Under the pieces are notes generated by a model, which saw nothing but the letters and a program-made list of their open reading frames with translations, made no database searches and had not been told where the DNA came from. This document shows, in pieces, positions 36,176 through 43,716 of a stretch of 64,000 nucleotides of DNA. Location of the stretch: contig NZ_CAAHFB010000001.1 in the NCBI RefSeq assembly GCF_900880625.1, positions 496,001 through 560,000 on the forward strand. Reading direction: 5' to 3'. Position 1 is the stretch's first letter, and each line of letters opens with the position of its first letter. The stretch is from Halorhabdus rudnickae (GTDB lineage: Archaea; Halobacteriota; Halobacteria; Halobacteriales; Haloarculaceae). The position numbers and the translations under genes are program-made.

Positions 36176-38299
36176 ATGACAGAGCCGACGGAGATCAGGG
36201 AACTCGACGAGGCGACTGTCGAGCGTATCGCCGCGGGGGAAGTCGTCGAGCGCCCCGCATCGGTCGTCAAGGAGCTCGTCGAGAACAGCCTCGACGCCGG
36301 GGCCTCCCGCGTCCGCGTGGCCGTCGAGGCCGGCGGCACCGACGGGATCCGCGTCAGCGACGACGGCGTCGGGATGACCGAATCCCAGGCCAGGACAGCC
36401 GTCCGCGAGCACACGACTAGCAAGATCAGCGACATCGACGACCTGGAATCAGGGGTCGGGACGCTGGGGTTCCGTGGCGAGGCGCTACACGCCATCGGTG
36501 CCGTTTCCCGGTTGACGATCACGACGCGGCCCCGTGGCGGCGATCGCGGAACCCGCCTGCGCGTCGAGGGTGGCGAGGTCACGGCCGTCGAGTCTGCCGG
36601 CTGTCCCGAAGGGACGACCGTCGACGTCGACGATCTCTTCTACAACGTCCCTGCCCGCCGGAAGTACCTCAGCCGGGACGCCACCGAATTCGATCACGTC
36701 AGTTCAGTCGTGACCAAGTACGCCCTGGCCAATCCGGACGTGGCCGTCGAACTCGAACACGACGGCCGGGAGACCTTCGCCACGAGTGGCCAGGGATCGC
36801 TCCAGGAGACTGTTATGGCAGTGTACGGTCGGGAAGTCGCCGAGTCGATGATCGACGTCGAGACGGAGTCACTCCCCGACGGCCCACTCACTGACGTCTC
36901 CGGCCTCGTCAGTCACCCCGAGACGAACCGCGCCGGCCGGGAGTATCTCTCGACGTTCGTCAATGGCCGGTACGTCCGCTCGGGAGCGGCCCGTGACGCC
37001 GTCCTCGCGGCATACGACAACCAACTCGCCGCCGATCGCTATCCGTTCGCGGTCATACACCTCGCGGTACCGGCCGACACTGTCGACGTGAACGTCCATC
37101 CCCGGAAGATGGAGGTGCGATGGACCGAACCGGAAGCCCTCGAGCGACAGATCCGAAGCGCCATCGAGGACGCTCTCCGGGAAGAAGGGATCCTTCGCTC
37201 GACGGCACCACGCGGGCGCAGCGCCCCCGAGCAAACGACGATCGAACCGTCGTCGACGACCGACACGACGGAAGCGTTCCGGACTGGCGAGACCGACCAA
37301 GTGGCGACCGAGGACGTGACATCTGACGACATGACGGCCGAAGACGTGACGGTTGAGGAAATACCAGGCGAGGAGACCACACCCGACGATGTCGAGGCCG
37401 GTGGCAGTTCGTCGGACAACTTTGAGCAGACCCGGTCAAGGCCGCCGTCGCAGTCCGACCGGACGCCATCCGCTGGTTCGATTTCACGTGATGAATCGAC
37501 ACAGTCGCCGACGAAGTCGGATGTACGAGACGAATCAGCACAGTCATCGACGGGATCGGATTCACCGGACGACTCAACACACTCGGCGAAGGGGTCGACG
37601 GAGCAGGATTCGTCTCGTTCGCGGTCGGCCACGGGCCAGGACCCCGATACGCAAACGACCCTGCACGGCAACGACGCGATGCCGACGACGGAATACGATG
37701 CCATTCCCGACCTCCGCATCCTGGGCCAGCTACACGATACGTATGTCGTCGCCGAAGCCGACGACGGGTTAGTCCTGATCGATCAACACGCTGCCGACGA
37801 ACGGATCAATTACGAGCGGCTCAAAGATCGGTTCGAGGGCGATACGACCACGCAAGTGCTGGCCGATCCGGTCGAACTCGAATTGACGTCGGGCGAGTCG
37901 GCGATCTTCGACGCCTACAGGGAAGCGCTTGCTCGGATCGGGTTTACCGCCGATCGTACCGGCGACCGAACCGTCCGCGTCTCGACCGTGCCTGCCTTCG
38001 TCGCAGAAGCAACGGGACCCAAACTCATCCGCGACGTCCTGGCCGATCTGGTCGCTGACGGACGAACGGCGGAAGAAACAGTCGAAGCCGTCGTCGACGA
38101 TCTGCTGGCAGACATGGCGTGTCACCCGTCGATCACGGGGAACACGTCGCTGACTGAAGGGTCGATCGTCGACTTGCTTTCCGCACTCGACGAGTGTGAG
38201 AACCCCTGGGCGTGTCCGCACGGTCGTCCCGTGCTGATACACGTCGATTCGGACGAGATAGACGACCGGTTCGAACGGGATTATCCCGGCGGTCACTAG
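36176..38299 (+). CDS. mutL: DNA mismatch repair protein MutL with endonuclease motifs
   Basis: 707 aa. GHKL ATPase N-terminal domain (1-330): ERIAAGEVVERPASVVKELV, NSLDAGASRVRV, DDGVGM and GFRGEALHAI. A long Ser/Thr/Asp/Glu-rich linker (about 360-515) precedes a C-terminal domain with the complete metal-dependent nicking site: DQHAADERINYE at residue 536 (DQHA-X2-E-X4-E), ACH near 648-650 and CPHGRP at 680-685. MutL of this class nicks DNA itself, as expected without MutH. QTTLHGND near the linker end resembles a clamp-binding box (inference). ATG 36176 is the family start. Confidence 0.96.
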   Translation: MTEPTEIRELDEATVERIAAGEVVERPASVVKELVENSLDAGASRVRVAVEAGGTDGIRVSDDGVGMTESQARTAVREHTTSKISDIDDLESGVGTLGFRGEALHAIGAVSRLTITTRPRGGDRGTRLRVEGGEVTAVESAGCPEGTTVDVDDLFYNVPARRKYLSRDATEFDHVSSVVTKYALANPDVAVELEHDGRETFATSGQGSLQETVMAVYGREVAESMIDVETESLPDGPLTDVSGLVSHPETNRAGREYLSTFVNGRYVRSGAARDAVLAAYDNQLAADRYPFAVIHLAVPADTVDVNVHPRKMEVRWTEPEALERQIRSAIEDALREEGILRSTAPRGRSAPEQTTIEPSSTTDTTEAFRTGETDQVATEDVTSDDMTAEDVTVEEIPGEETTPDDVEAGGSSSDNFEQTRSRPPSQSDRTPSAGSISRDESTQSPTKSDVRDESAQSSTGSDSPDDSTHSAKGSTEQDSSRSRSATGQDPDTQTTLHGNDAMPTTEYDAIPDLRILGQLHDTYVVAEADDGLVLIDQHAADERINYERLKDRFEGDTTTQVLADPVELELTSGESAIFDAYREALARIGFTADRTGDRTVRVSTVPAFVAEATGPKLIRDVLADLVADGRTAEETVEAVVDDLLADMACHPSITGNTSLTEGSIVDLLSALDECENPWACPHGRPVLIHVDSDEIDDRFERDYPGGH

Positions 38300-38370
38300 C
38301 GAGGACCTCTCTCAGTCGGGGTCACGAGGTCACGGTGGCCAATATGTAAAATAAGCAATGTGGGCGCTGA

Positions 38371-38570
38371 TCAGTCCTGGGTTTGTTTCCGACTCGGCGG
38401 CGTGAGACGAGTCGCTTCCTCCAGAAGATCCCTGGCCCGCCGGTCGGTTTCTGCCTCCGCAGTCACCCGAACAAGCGGCTGAGTCCCGCTCGCCTCGTTG
38501 AAGCTGAGGCTTGTCCGTGGACCCTGCCACAGACTCGTCAGAGTACGGAATGTACCCCCGATTCGGCGTC
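38371..38570 (-). pseudogene. C-terminal relic of a phosphohexomutase (GlmM/PMM-like)
   Basis: On the minus strand the frame ending at 38371 reads FNEASGTQPLVRVTAEAET followed by DRRARDLLEEATRL. This is the final domain (PGM_PMM_IV type) of phosphoglucosamine/phosphomannomutases, whose usual signature is RxSGTEPxxRV. Upstream in the same frame a stop appears near 38571, and no N-terminal domains or active-site Ser motif (TASHNP) are found. The signature is already altered (Glu to Gln). Thus only about 65 codons of a once about 450-codon gene remain. Confidence 0.7.
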
Positions 38571-38600
38571 ACTGTCACGGACTTCAAGGCGTATTGATTG

Positions 38601-39173
38601 TTAGTGGTTTTCTCGATCGATCGGCAGGACCTGCTTGAGCCAGGCCAGCCACGACCGTCCCCGGGAAGACTGCTTGGTTGACTGATCGTCGACAGGAAGG
38701 TACTGCTCGAAGAACGCGATATTCTCGCCGATTTCGATCGTTCCACGCGATTTGTTGTACGAAATGACGCCAGCGTCGTCCATCTTGGGGAGGTGACTCT
38801 GGTAGAGCCCAACGTAGACGCGTTTGCGCTCCTGGGAAGATATCTGCCTGACGTCTTTCTCGTATTCCCAGGCGGCGATCTGTTCGGCAAGTTCTCCCAA
38901 CCGAACCTGTCCGTCGATGTCGGACAGATACCGGAGCACGTATCGACGTCGCTGGTTCTTCAGAATCTCGAACACCCGATCTAGCTCGACGGGTGGATCG
39001 GCCGGTTCAGTAAAGTCGACGGCTGTCCTTGCGGTTTCCTGTTTGTCGGTATCGAGCCGATACTGCTGGTTCCGGGTGCCGTTCTGACTTGTCGGTGCGA
39101 TGGCAGCGCCTCCGTCTGATCTCTTCGGCCCCCCACGCGATCCCTCGAATGCGTTTTTAATACGCTCGATCAT
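38601..39173 (-). CDS. DUF7344-type winged-helix protein
   Basis: 190 aa from ATG 39173 (MIERIKNAFEGSRGG). An upstream in-frame ATG at 39221 is less likely because a TATA-like GATATTGTC (complement of 39195-39203) is 23-30 nt before 39173. The DUF7344 domain spans about 65-155 (VFEILKNQRRRYVLRYLSD, a wing, then GTIEIGENI), a haloarchaeal HTH often found beside mobile or horizontally acquired genes. A basic segment (SSRGRSWLAWLKQ) ends the protein. Its target is unknown; the adjacent relic and sparse region suggest an accessory setting. Confidence 0.75.
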   Translation of the reverse strand: MIERIKNAFEGSRGGPKRSDGGAAIAPTSQNGTRNQQYRLDTDKQETARTAVDFTEPADPPVELDRVFEILKNQRRRYVLRYLSDIDGQVRLGELAEQIAAWEYEKDVRQISSQERKRVYVGLYQSHLPKMDDAGVISYNKSRGTIEIGENIAFFEQYLPVDDQSTKQSSRGRSWLAWLKQVLPIDRENH

Positions 39174-39367
39174 CTGTAGTGGATTCCCCCCATTGACAAT
39201 ATCGGGTTGAGGCGACCACATTACCGTTCGATGAGATTTTCATCCCATACTGAACAACCTCAGCCTGGTATGTTAATGCACGGCATTTTACAAATATTTT
39301 TTGTTTTGAGAGACTGAGTGAATGCCGATACAGGCGTGATTTGGCTCTCGAAGTTGTCCCATCTTAC

Positions 39368-39375
39368 TTTTATAC
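39368..39375 (+). promoter_or_regulatory. TATA-like box of an unassigned transcript
   Basis: TTTATACT in an A/T-rich stretch. A start about 25 nt downstream would fall near 39397-39400, with no family-like ORF close behind. Confidence 0.4.
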
Positions 39376-39396
39376 TGCTCTTCCATTTTACAGGGC

Positions 39397-39530
39397 CGGA
39401 TACTGTATCACCAATTCGGACATGGCGGACAGAAAGACCGACCCAGCGAGGTGGAAAGTCGGGTCACCGGCCCGGTCGCGACCTGTTTACCCAGCGGGGT
39501 GGGTAAGCCGGTCAGGCATCGCCCGACATT
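39397..39530 (+). ncRNA. Candidate structured RNA
   Basis: Downstream of the TATA-like box are GACCC/GGGTC and ACCC/GGGT hairpins. GGGCCGG (39393-39399) can pair with CCGGCCC (about 39468-39474). The repeated ACCCAGCGRGGTGG gives the two hairpin loops the same sequence. No known RNA family (RNase P, SRP, box C/D, H/ACA) was recognised by eye. A 42-codon ORF from ATG 39422 overlaps it but is not protein-like. Confidence 0.28.
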
Positions 39531-39792
39531 GGATATTCCGGTTCAGCTGATGTCAGATACTTACCCGTGCCAGGACGACATTGTGAGTTGACTCTTTCTG
39601 GGTCCTCCTCAGTGTGAACGCGCGTTGTGAAGAATAAAACCGCGACTCCAGCCCGGTTGAGTGACCGAAAATCCGGCTGTCGTTCTTGAACCCAAAACCG
39701 CTCAGCGATGCCAGCATCGTTCGGACGAAATCAGCGATTTATCGGGTAGTATGGTGGGCATTACAGTGATCTTGTAGTGTGAAACACCGAAT

Positions 39793-39960
39793 ATGGGTGG
39801 GAGCAAGCAAACGATCAATGAGGAGCGACACTCGACCAGAACCCCAGGCGAGAACAGCCACGCGACCCTCGGCATGTTCGAATGTGACGAGTGTGGTACG
39901 AGGCGACTCCAGCGAGTTCTCTCGTATGACCAGTTGTGGTACCCTATTTCCCGTCTGTGA
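39793..39960 (+). CDS. Possible 55-aa CxxC protein
   Basis: Short frame starting MGGSKQTINEERHSTRTPGE, with FECDECGTRRLQRVL near the end. Only one CxxC pair is present, so it could dimerise around zinc or be the truncated half of a longer zinc-ribbon protein. A weak TATA-like GCATTACA lies about 30 nt upstream. Composition is less acidic than the neighbours. Real gene versus relic unresolved. Confidence 0.35.
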   Translation: MGGSKQTINEERHSTRTPGENSHATLGMFECDECGTRRLQRVLSYDQLWYPISRL

Positions 39961-40300
39961 AACCGTGAGTCGGCCGATTCGAGCCGCTGGGATAACCGGA
40001 CAAAACTGGCGGAGTGCCGACTGATTTCTTCGATGTGGCTGTCGCGCGTGTGGGACCTGACAGCACTCCCCTCCAGCAGTGGCCGTCGGTCCGAACCACT
40101 GCTTGCATGCTTTGGATAGTCCGATAATCGAGATGGTCGAAGAGTGGATCGACAGCATGGATTCGACCCGGGGAGTGAGAAAGCCCACAGATTGTGATCT
40201 TCGGATGGCTCACTCCAGCCAGTCGTTCGCTTGCCGATATTTCAATCACGCTGTCTGTTCGTACAGCAGGCGCTCGCGGATTGCTCGCAGCAAAATGCTA

Positions 40301-40374
40301 CGGGCCGGAAGGGATTTGAACCCCTGACCGTCTGATTAAGAGTCAGACGCTCTGCCGGACTGAGCTACCGGCCC
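40301..40374 (-). tRNA. tRNA-Lys (anticodon CTT)
   Basis: Complete cloverleaf on the minus strand, 74 nt with discriminator G. The acceptor stem is GGGCCGG/CCGGCCC, the D arm GCTCAGTCCGGCAGAGC, the anticodon arm has CTGACTCTTAATCAG with anticodon CTT, and the T arm has GGTTCAAATCC. No intron and no encoded CCA, as usual in haloarchaea. Confidence 0.95.
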
Positions 40375-40461
40375 AGGCATTCGACAGTTTCGTCGGGCGA
40401 TTCAAATACGTTTCCTTTCCATTCGATCGGAGGACTTCAGTTCCTGGGGACAACCGCGACG

Positions 40462-40468
40462 GTTTAAG
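40462..40468 (+). promoter_or_regulatory. TATA box of the DHH/TrkA-N gene
   Basis: GTTTAAG, 28-34 nt before ATG 40496, leaderless spacing. Confidence 0.6.
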
Positions 40469-40495
40469 GCCTCGGGGACAAACGATGCCGACGTA

Positions 40496-41956
40496 ATGAG
40501 TACCGACGTCACGATGGCCTCGATGTCGACCTACGCCATCCTGGGCTGTGGGAGCGTGGGCCACGCCGTCGCCGAGGAACTCGAGGCGGAAGGCAAAGAC
40601 GTCCTCATCCTCGACAAAGACGAGGGACGCGTCGAAGCGTTGCGTGATCAGGACCTCAACGCGCGGACCGCAGACATCAGCGAAGAGTCCGTACCCGCCG
40701 AACTGGACGACCGAGACGTCGTGTTGATCCTCTCGCCGGACGAAGACGCCAACGCTGCCGCCGTCGAACACCTACGGGCACGCGACGAGGACCAGTTCAT
40801 CGTCGCTCGCGCCTCGGACCCCGTCTCAGCTGACGAACTGTCCGAGCTGGGGGCCAACGTCGTGATCAACCCCTCGGCGGTGATCGCCGACTCGGCGTTG
40901 CGCGCCCTGGAGACGGGCGAACTCGAACACAAGGCTAACCAACTCGCCGCAGTCATCGACGATACCGAAGCGCGGATGGCGATCCTAATCCACCGCGGCC
41001 CAGATCCGGATTCTATCGCCAGTGCCGCGGCACTCAGGGCGATCGCCGAGAGTCGTGACGTCGAGGCGGACATCGTCTACGAGGGCGACATCGGCCACCA
41101 CGAGAACCGGGCGTTCGTCAACCTGCTCGGGCTTGAACTCACCTCACGATCTGCTGTGGATCTGGGGGAGTACGACACGTACGCACTGGTCGACTACGCC
41201 AAGAGCGGGACTCCATCGACCGAAGACTTCGACGGCCCGATCGACATCGTCATCGACCACTACGAAGTCGAAACCGGTTCCGAGGCGGAATTCACTGACG
41301 TCAGGCCGAACGTTTCGGCGACGTCGACCATCCTCACGAAATACATCCAGGAACTCGATCTCACCCTCGAACAGGAGGTCGCGACCGCCCTCCTCTATGG
41401 TATTCGCGCCGAGACACTGGACTTCAAACGCGAAACGACACCGGCTGATCTCACCGCCGCCGCCTATCTCTATCCCTTTGCCGATCACGACACCCTCGAA
41501 CAGGTCGAGTCGCCCAGCATGAGTCCCGAGACGCTCGACGTCCTCGCCGAAGCGATCCGCAACCGGCAGGTCAGGGGGAGTCACCTCGTCTCGAACGCGG
41601 GCTTTATCAGAGATCGGGATGCCCTCGCGCAGGCTGCCCAACAGTTGCTCAACCTGGAGGGGATCACCACCACGGCCGTCTTCGCGATCGCTGACGACAC
41701 GATCTATCTCGCAGCACGTTCGAAGGACATCCGGATGAACATTGGAAACGTCTTAGAAGAGGCCTTCGGCGAGATCGGCGAGACGGCCGGCCACTCGACG
41801 GACGCAAGCGTCGAGATCCCGCTCGGGATCTTCACTGGGATCGAGACCAGCGACGACAACCGCGACACACTGTTGGAACTCACTGAAGAAGCCGTCCGCT
41901 CGAAGCTCTTCGAAGCGATGGGTGTCGAAGGTTCCGATAGCTCCAACGGGTCTTAG
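40496..41956 (+). CDS. TrkA-N (RCK) domain fused to DHH-family phosphoesterase
   Basis: 486 aa. Residues about 10-125 form a Rossmann RCK_N nucleotide-binding domain (YAILGCGSVGHAVAEELEAE). A DHH phosphoesterase follows (LIHRGPDPDSIASAAALRAI as motif I; VDYAKSG and IVIDHYE as the DHH-like segments), then a DHHA1 domain. DHH-DHHA1 proteins hydrolyse cyclic dinucleotides, pApA or nanoRNA. The RCK domain may sense NAD(H) or a cyclic dinucleotide, so a second-messenger phosphodiesterase is plausible (inference). No membrane segment. Tail-to-tail four-base overlap with the PRC-barrel gene. Confidence 0.85.
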   Translation: MSTDVTMASMSTYAILGCGSVGHAVAEELEAEGKDVLILDKDEGRVEALRDQDLNARTADISEESVPAELDDRDVVLILSPDEDANAAAVEHLRARDEDQFIVARASDPVSADELSELGANVVINPSAVIADSALRALETGELEHKANQLAAVIDDTEARMAILIHRGPDPDSIASAAALRAIAESRDVEADIVYEGDIGHHENRAFVNLLGLELTSRSAVDLGEYDTYALVDYAKSGTPSTEDFDGPIDIVIDHYEVETGSEAEFTDVRPNVSATSTILTKYIQELDLTLEQEVATALLYGIRAETLDFKRETTPADLTAAAYLYPFADHDTLEQVESPSMSPETLDVLAEAIRNRQVRGSHLVSNAGFIRDRDALAQAAQQLLNLEGITTTAVFAIADDTIYLAARSKDIRMNIGNVLEEAFGEIGETAGHSTDASVEIPLGIFTGIETSDDNRDTLLELTEEAVRSKLFEAMGVEGSDSSNGS

Positions 41957-42258
41957 GCCACGACGTCGTCGGTCTCCGGTTCTCCGTTGCGGACCCGTTC
42001 GACGATGTCGTTGACAATGATGACATCCCCGACGGCCTGTACCCACCGATAGGGGACGATCGCACCCCGTGAATTGGCCGTCTCCGCGTCGAAGAGTTCG
42101 GTGTTTAACTGATGGAGCGCGAGGCCGGAGACCGCCTCGGCATCGAGGTTCAGCCGCAGGTCTTCAACCTCGCCGACGTAGACGCCGTTGTTCGAGTACA
42201 CTTCCCGGCCGACCAGCGACGTGATCTCCTGAGGGCTCGCATCTCGGTCGATTGGCAT
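41953..42258 (-). CDS. PRC-barrel domain protein (CdpB-like candidate)
   Basis: 101-aa single PRC-barrel: LVGREVYSNNGVYVGEVEDL, LNLDAEAVSGLALHQLN, then GAIVPYRWVQAVGDVIIVND. ATG 42258 gives the family start MPIDRDASPQEITSL. Short PRC-barrel proteins of this size in haloarchaea include CdpB1/CdpB2, which link SepF and the FtsZ division machinery; identity as CdpB is an inference from size and fold only. Acidic C terminus (EPETDDVVA). Neighbours: DHH/TrkA-N (convergent) and menB (divergent). Confidence 0.8.
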   Translation of the reverse strand: MPIDRDASPQEITSLVGREVYSNNGVYVGEVEDLRLNLDAEAVSGLALHQLNTELFDAETANSRGAIVPYRWVQAVGDVIIVNDIVERVRNGEPETDDVVA

Positions 42259-42372
42259 ACTCTGATCCTGGGGAGGGGGTGCCTTAATTCTTGGCAGATC
42301 GTCAGACGCCGGGCCTCGGTGCACCGTCAAGGACGACCCGGTCGGGACGTTTTTTTCCGGGCCGGTGTGACA

Positions 42373-43269
42373 ATGGGTATGGTTTCGGAACTGTTCGACC
42401 CGAGTCGCTGGGATCCGATCGAGTCGTTCGACTTCACCGACATTACCTACCACCGCGCCCGCGACGTAGGGGCCGTCCGCATCGCATTTGATCGCCCAGA
42501 CGTACGCAACGCGTTCAGACCCGAGACGGTCGACGAACTCGCTGCCGCACTAGATCACGCCAAGCGTCAGACTGACGTCGGGTGTGTTCTGCTGACGGGT
42601 AACGGCCCGTCGTCGAAGGACGGCGGCTGGGCCTTCTCCGCCGGGGGCGATCAATCGATTCGCGGTGATGCCGGCTACGAATACGAAGACGAGAACAAGG
42701 AGGCTCGTGGAGAAGGGCCGCGACTCCACATTCTCGAAGTACAGCGTCAGATCCGCCACATGCCTAAACCCGTCGTCGCAGTCGTTCCCGGCTGGGCGGT
42801 CGGCGGCGGCCACTCCCTGCACGTGATCTGTGACATGACGCTAGCCAGCGAGGAACATGCAAAGTTCCTCCAGACTGATCCCGATGTCGGCAGTTTCGAC
42901 GGGGGCTTCGGCTCGGCGTACCTTGCCCGGCAGGTCGGCCAGAAGAAGGCCCGCGAGATCTTCTTCCTCGGGAAGACCTACGACGCCGAGGAAGCTGCCG
43001 AAATGGGCATGGTCAACGAGGCTGTCCCGCACGAGGAATTGGAAGAGACTGCCCTGGAGTGGGCCGAGCGGATCAACGGCAAGTCTCCGACCGCGATGCG
43101 GATGCTGAAGTATGCATTCAATCTCCCGGAGGACGGCATGGTGGGTCAGCAGGTCTTCTCGGGGGAAGCTACGCGCCTCGCGTACATGACTGACGAAGCC
43201 CACGAAGGACGGGACGCGTTCAACGAGGGCCGCGATCCGGACTTCGACGACTATCCCTGGCACTACTGA
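42373..43269 (+). CDS. menB: 1,4-dihydroxy-2-naphthoyl-CoA synthase
   Basis: 298-aa crotonase-family enzyme closing the naphthoquinone ring of menaquinone. Oxyanion-hole and active-site segments are present: FSAGGDQSIRG, GWAVGGGHSLHVICDM, TDPDVGSFDGGFGSAYLAR and SPTAMRMLKYAF. These separate MenB from generic hydratases. An ATG at 42379 is an equally good start. Apart from the other men genes and followed by a perfect inverted repeat. Confidence 0.95.
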   Translation: MGMVSELFDPSRWDPIESFDFTDITYHRARDVGAVRIAFDRPDVRNAFRPETVDELAAALDHAKRQTDVGCVLLTGNGPSSKDGGWAFSAGGDQSIRGDAGYEYEDENKEARGEGPRLHILEVQRQIRHMPKPVVAVVPGWAVGGGHSLHVICDMTLASEEHAKFLQTDPDVGSFDGGFGSAYLARQVGQKKAREIFFLGKTYDAEEAAEMGMVNEAVPHEELEETALEWAERINGKSPTAMRMLKYAFNLPEDGMVGQQVFSGEATRLAYMTDEAHEGRDAFNEGRDPDFDDYPWHY

Positions 43270-43276
43270 AACCACC

Positions 43277-43321
43277 TTTTTACTGCAGGGGGTCGCCACT
43301 GGTGACCCCCTGCAGTAAAAA
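43277..43321. repeat. Perfect 18-bp inverted repeat after menB
   Basis: Arms 43277-43294 and 43304-43321 are exact reverse complements (TTTTTACTGCAGGGGGTC), separated by nine bases that can extend the stem further. It begins eight bases after the menB stop. T-tract is 5' and A-tract 3', the reverse of an intrinsic terminator; it could be an RNA-end hairpin, a protein-binding palindrome, or a bidirectional transcription barrier. Confidence 0.85.
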
Positions 43322-43337
43322 TCTGGACCAAAAACAT

Positions 43338-43388
43338 CTCGGCGCTCACCTCGCTCACGGCTACGCCGTTCGCAGCGTTCGCGCCGAG
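43338..43388. repeat. GC-rich inverted repeat
   Basis: CTCGGCGC (43338-43345) pairs with GCGCCGAG (43381-43388), with smaller CGGC/GCCG pairs inside. Together with the stronger repeat just upstream this 120-bp stretch can form two cruciforms. Such C/G-rich motifs recur in haloarchaeal spacers. Confidence 0.5.
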
Positions 43389-43575
43389 CGAAACGCGCTC
43401 GCTCCGCTCGCGCGTACACCACGCTGTAATTCACCCACCTGGGTAGCATTCGGGACCGAGATCGTCCCCGGTCGTCCGTCTCCGCCAGCATACGTCTGTT
43501 TGTCGTCTTGGCGTTGCTCTGCTCGATATCCCCGGCGACTGGCTCTTCAGGCTCCAGCGGCTGGAGTCTCCCTGG

Positions 43576-43686
43576 TCAGCGTTTCCTCGTCCGGCGAAAA
43601 AATGTAGCACCGCCCGCCCCCAATGCCGCGATCATCACGGCAAAGATGAAAAGTAACTCATCGTGCCGTTGCGTCCACATGAACAT
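43576..43686 (-). CDS. Possible 36-aa single-pass membrane protein
   Basis: Short frame encoding MFMWTQRHDELLFIFAVMIA, a hydrophobic helix ending ALGAGGATFF and a basic end RRTRKR. The hydrophobic helix followed by Arg/Lys fits an N-out, C-in microprotein. A TATA-like TTCAAATAT overlaps the first codons, so promoter support is weak. Divergent from the membrane protein at 43717. Confidence 0.4.
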   Translation of the reverse strand: MFMWTQRHDELLFIFAVMIAALGAGGATFFRRTRKR

Positions 43687-43716
43687 ATTTGAACAAGCCG
43701 AACGCACCAACCACCC

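Larger units (their letters stand above)
39222..40300. other. Sparse 1.1-kb region beside tRNA-Lys
   Basis: The longest stretch without a clear protein gene. It is locally A/T-rich (39222-39400), has a good TATA box at 39368-39375, a region with two hairpins and a 13-of-14-base direct repeat (39441-39454 and 39489-39502), and one short CxxC ORF at 39793-39960. It lies on the 3' side of a tRNA gene, where integrative elements commonly insert. No integrase or transposase is seen. Confidence 0.6.

Noticed and set aside
39422-39550. 42-codon ORF (MADRKTDPARWKVGSP) in the sparse region
   Set aside because: Basic, repeat-containing translation over predicted hairpins; better explained as RNA or spacer.
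43302-43607. 101-codon plus-strand ORF after menB
   Set aside because: Starts inside the perfect inverted repeat and reads through a GC-rich repeat; Arg/Ser-rich without family features.
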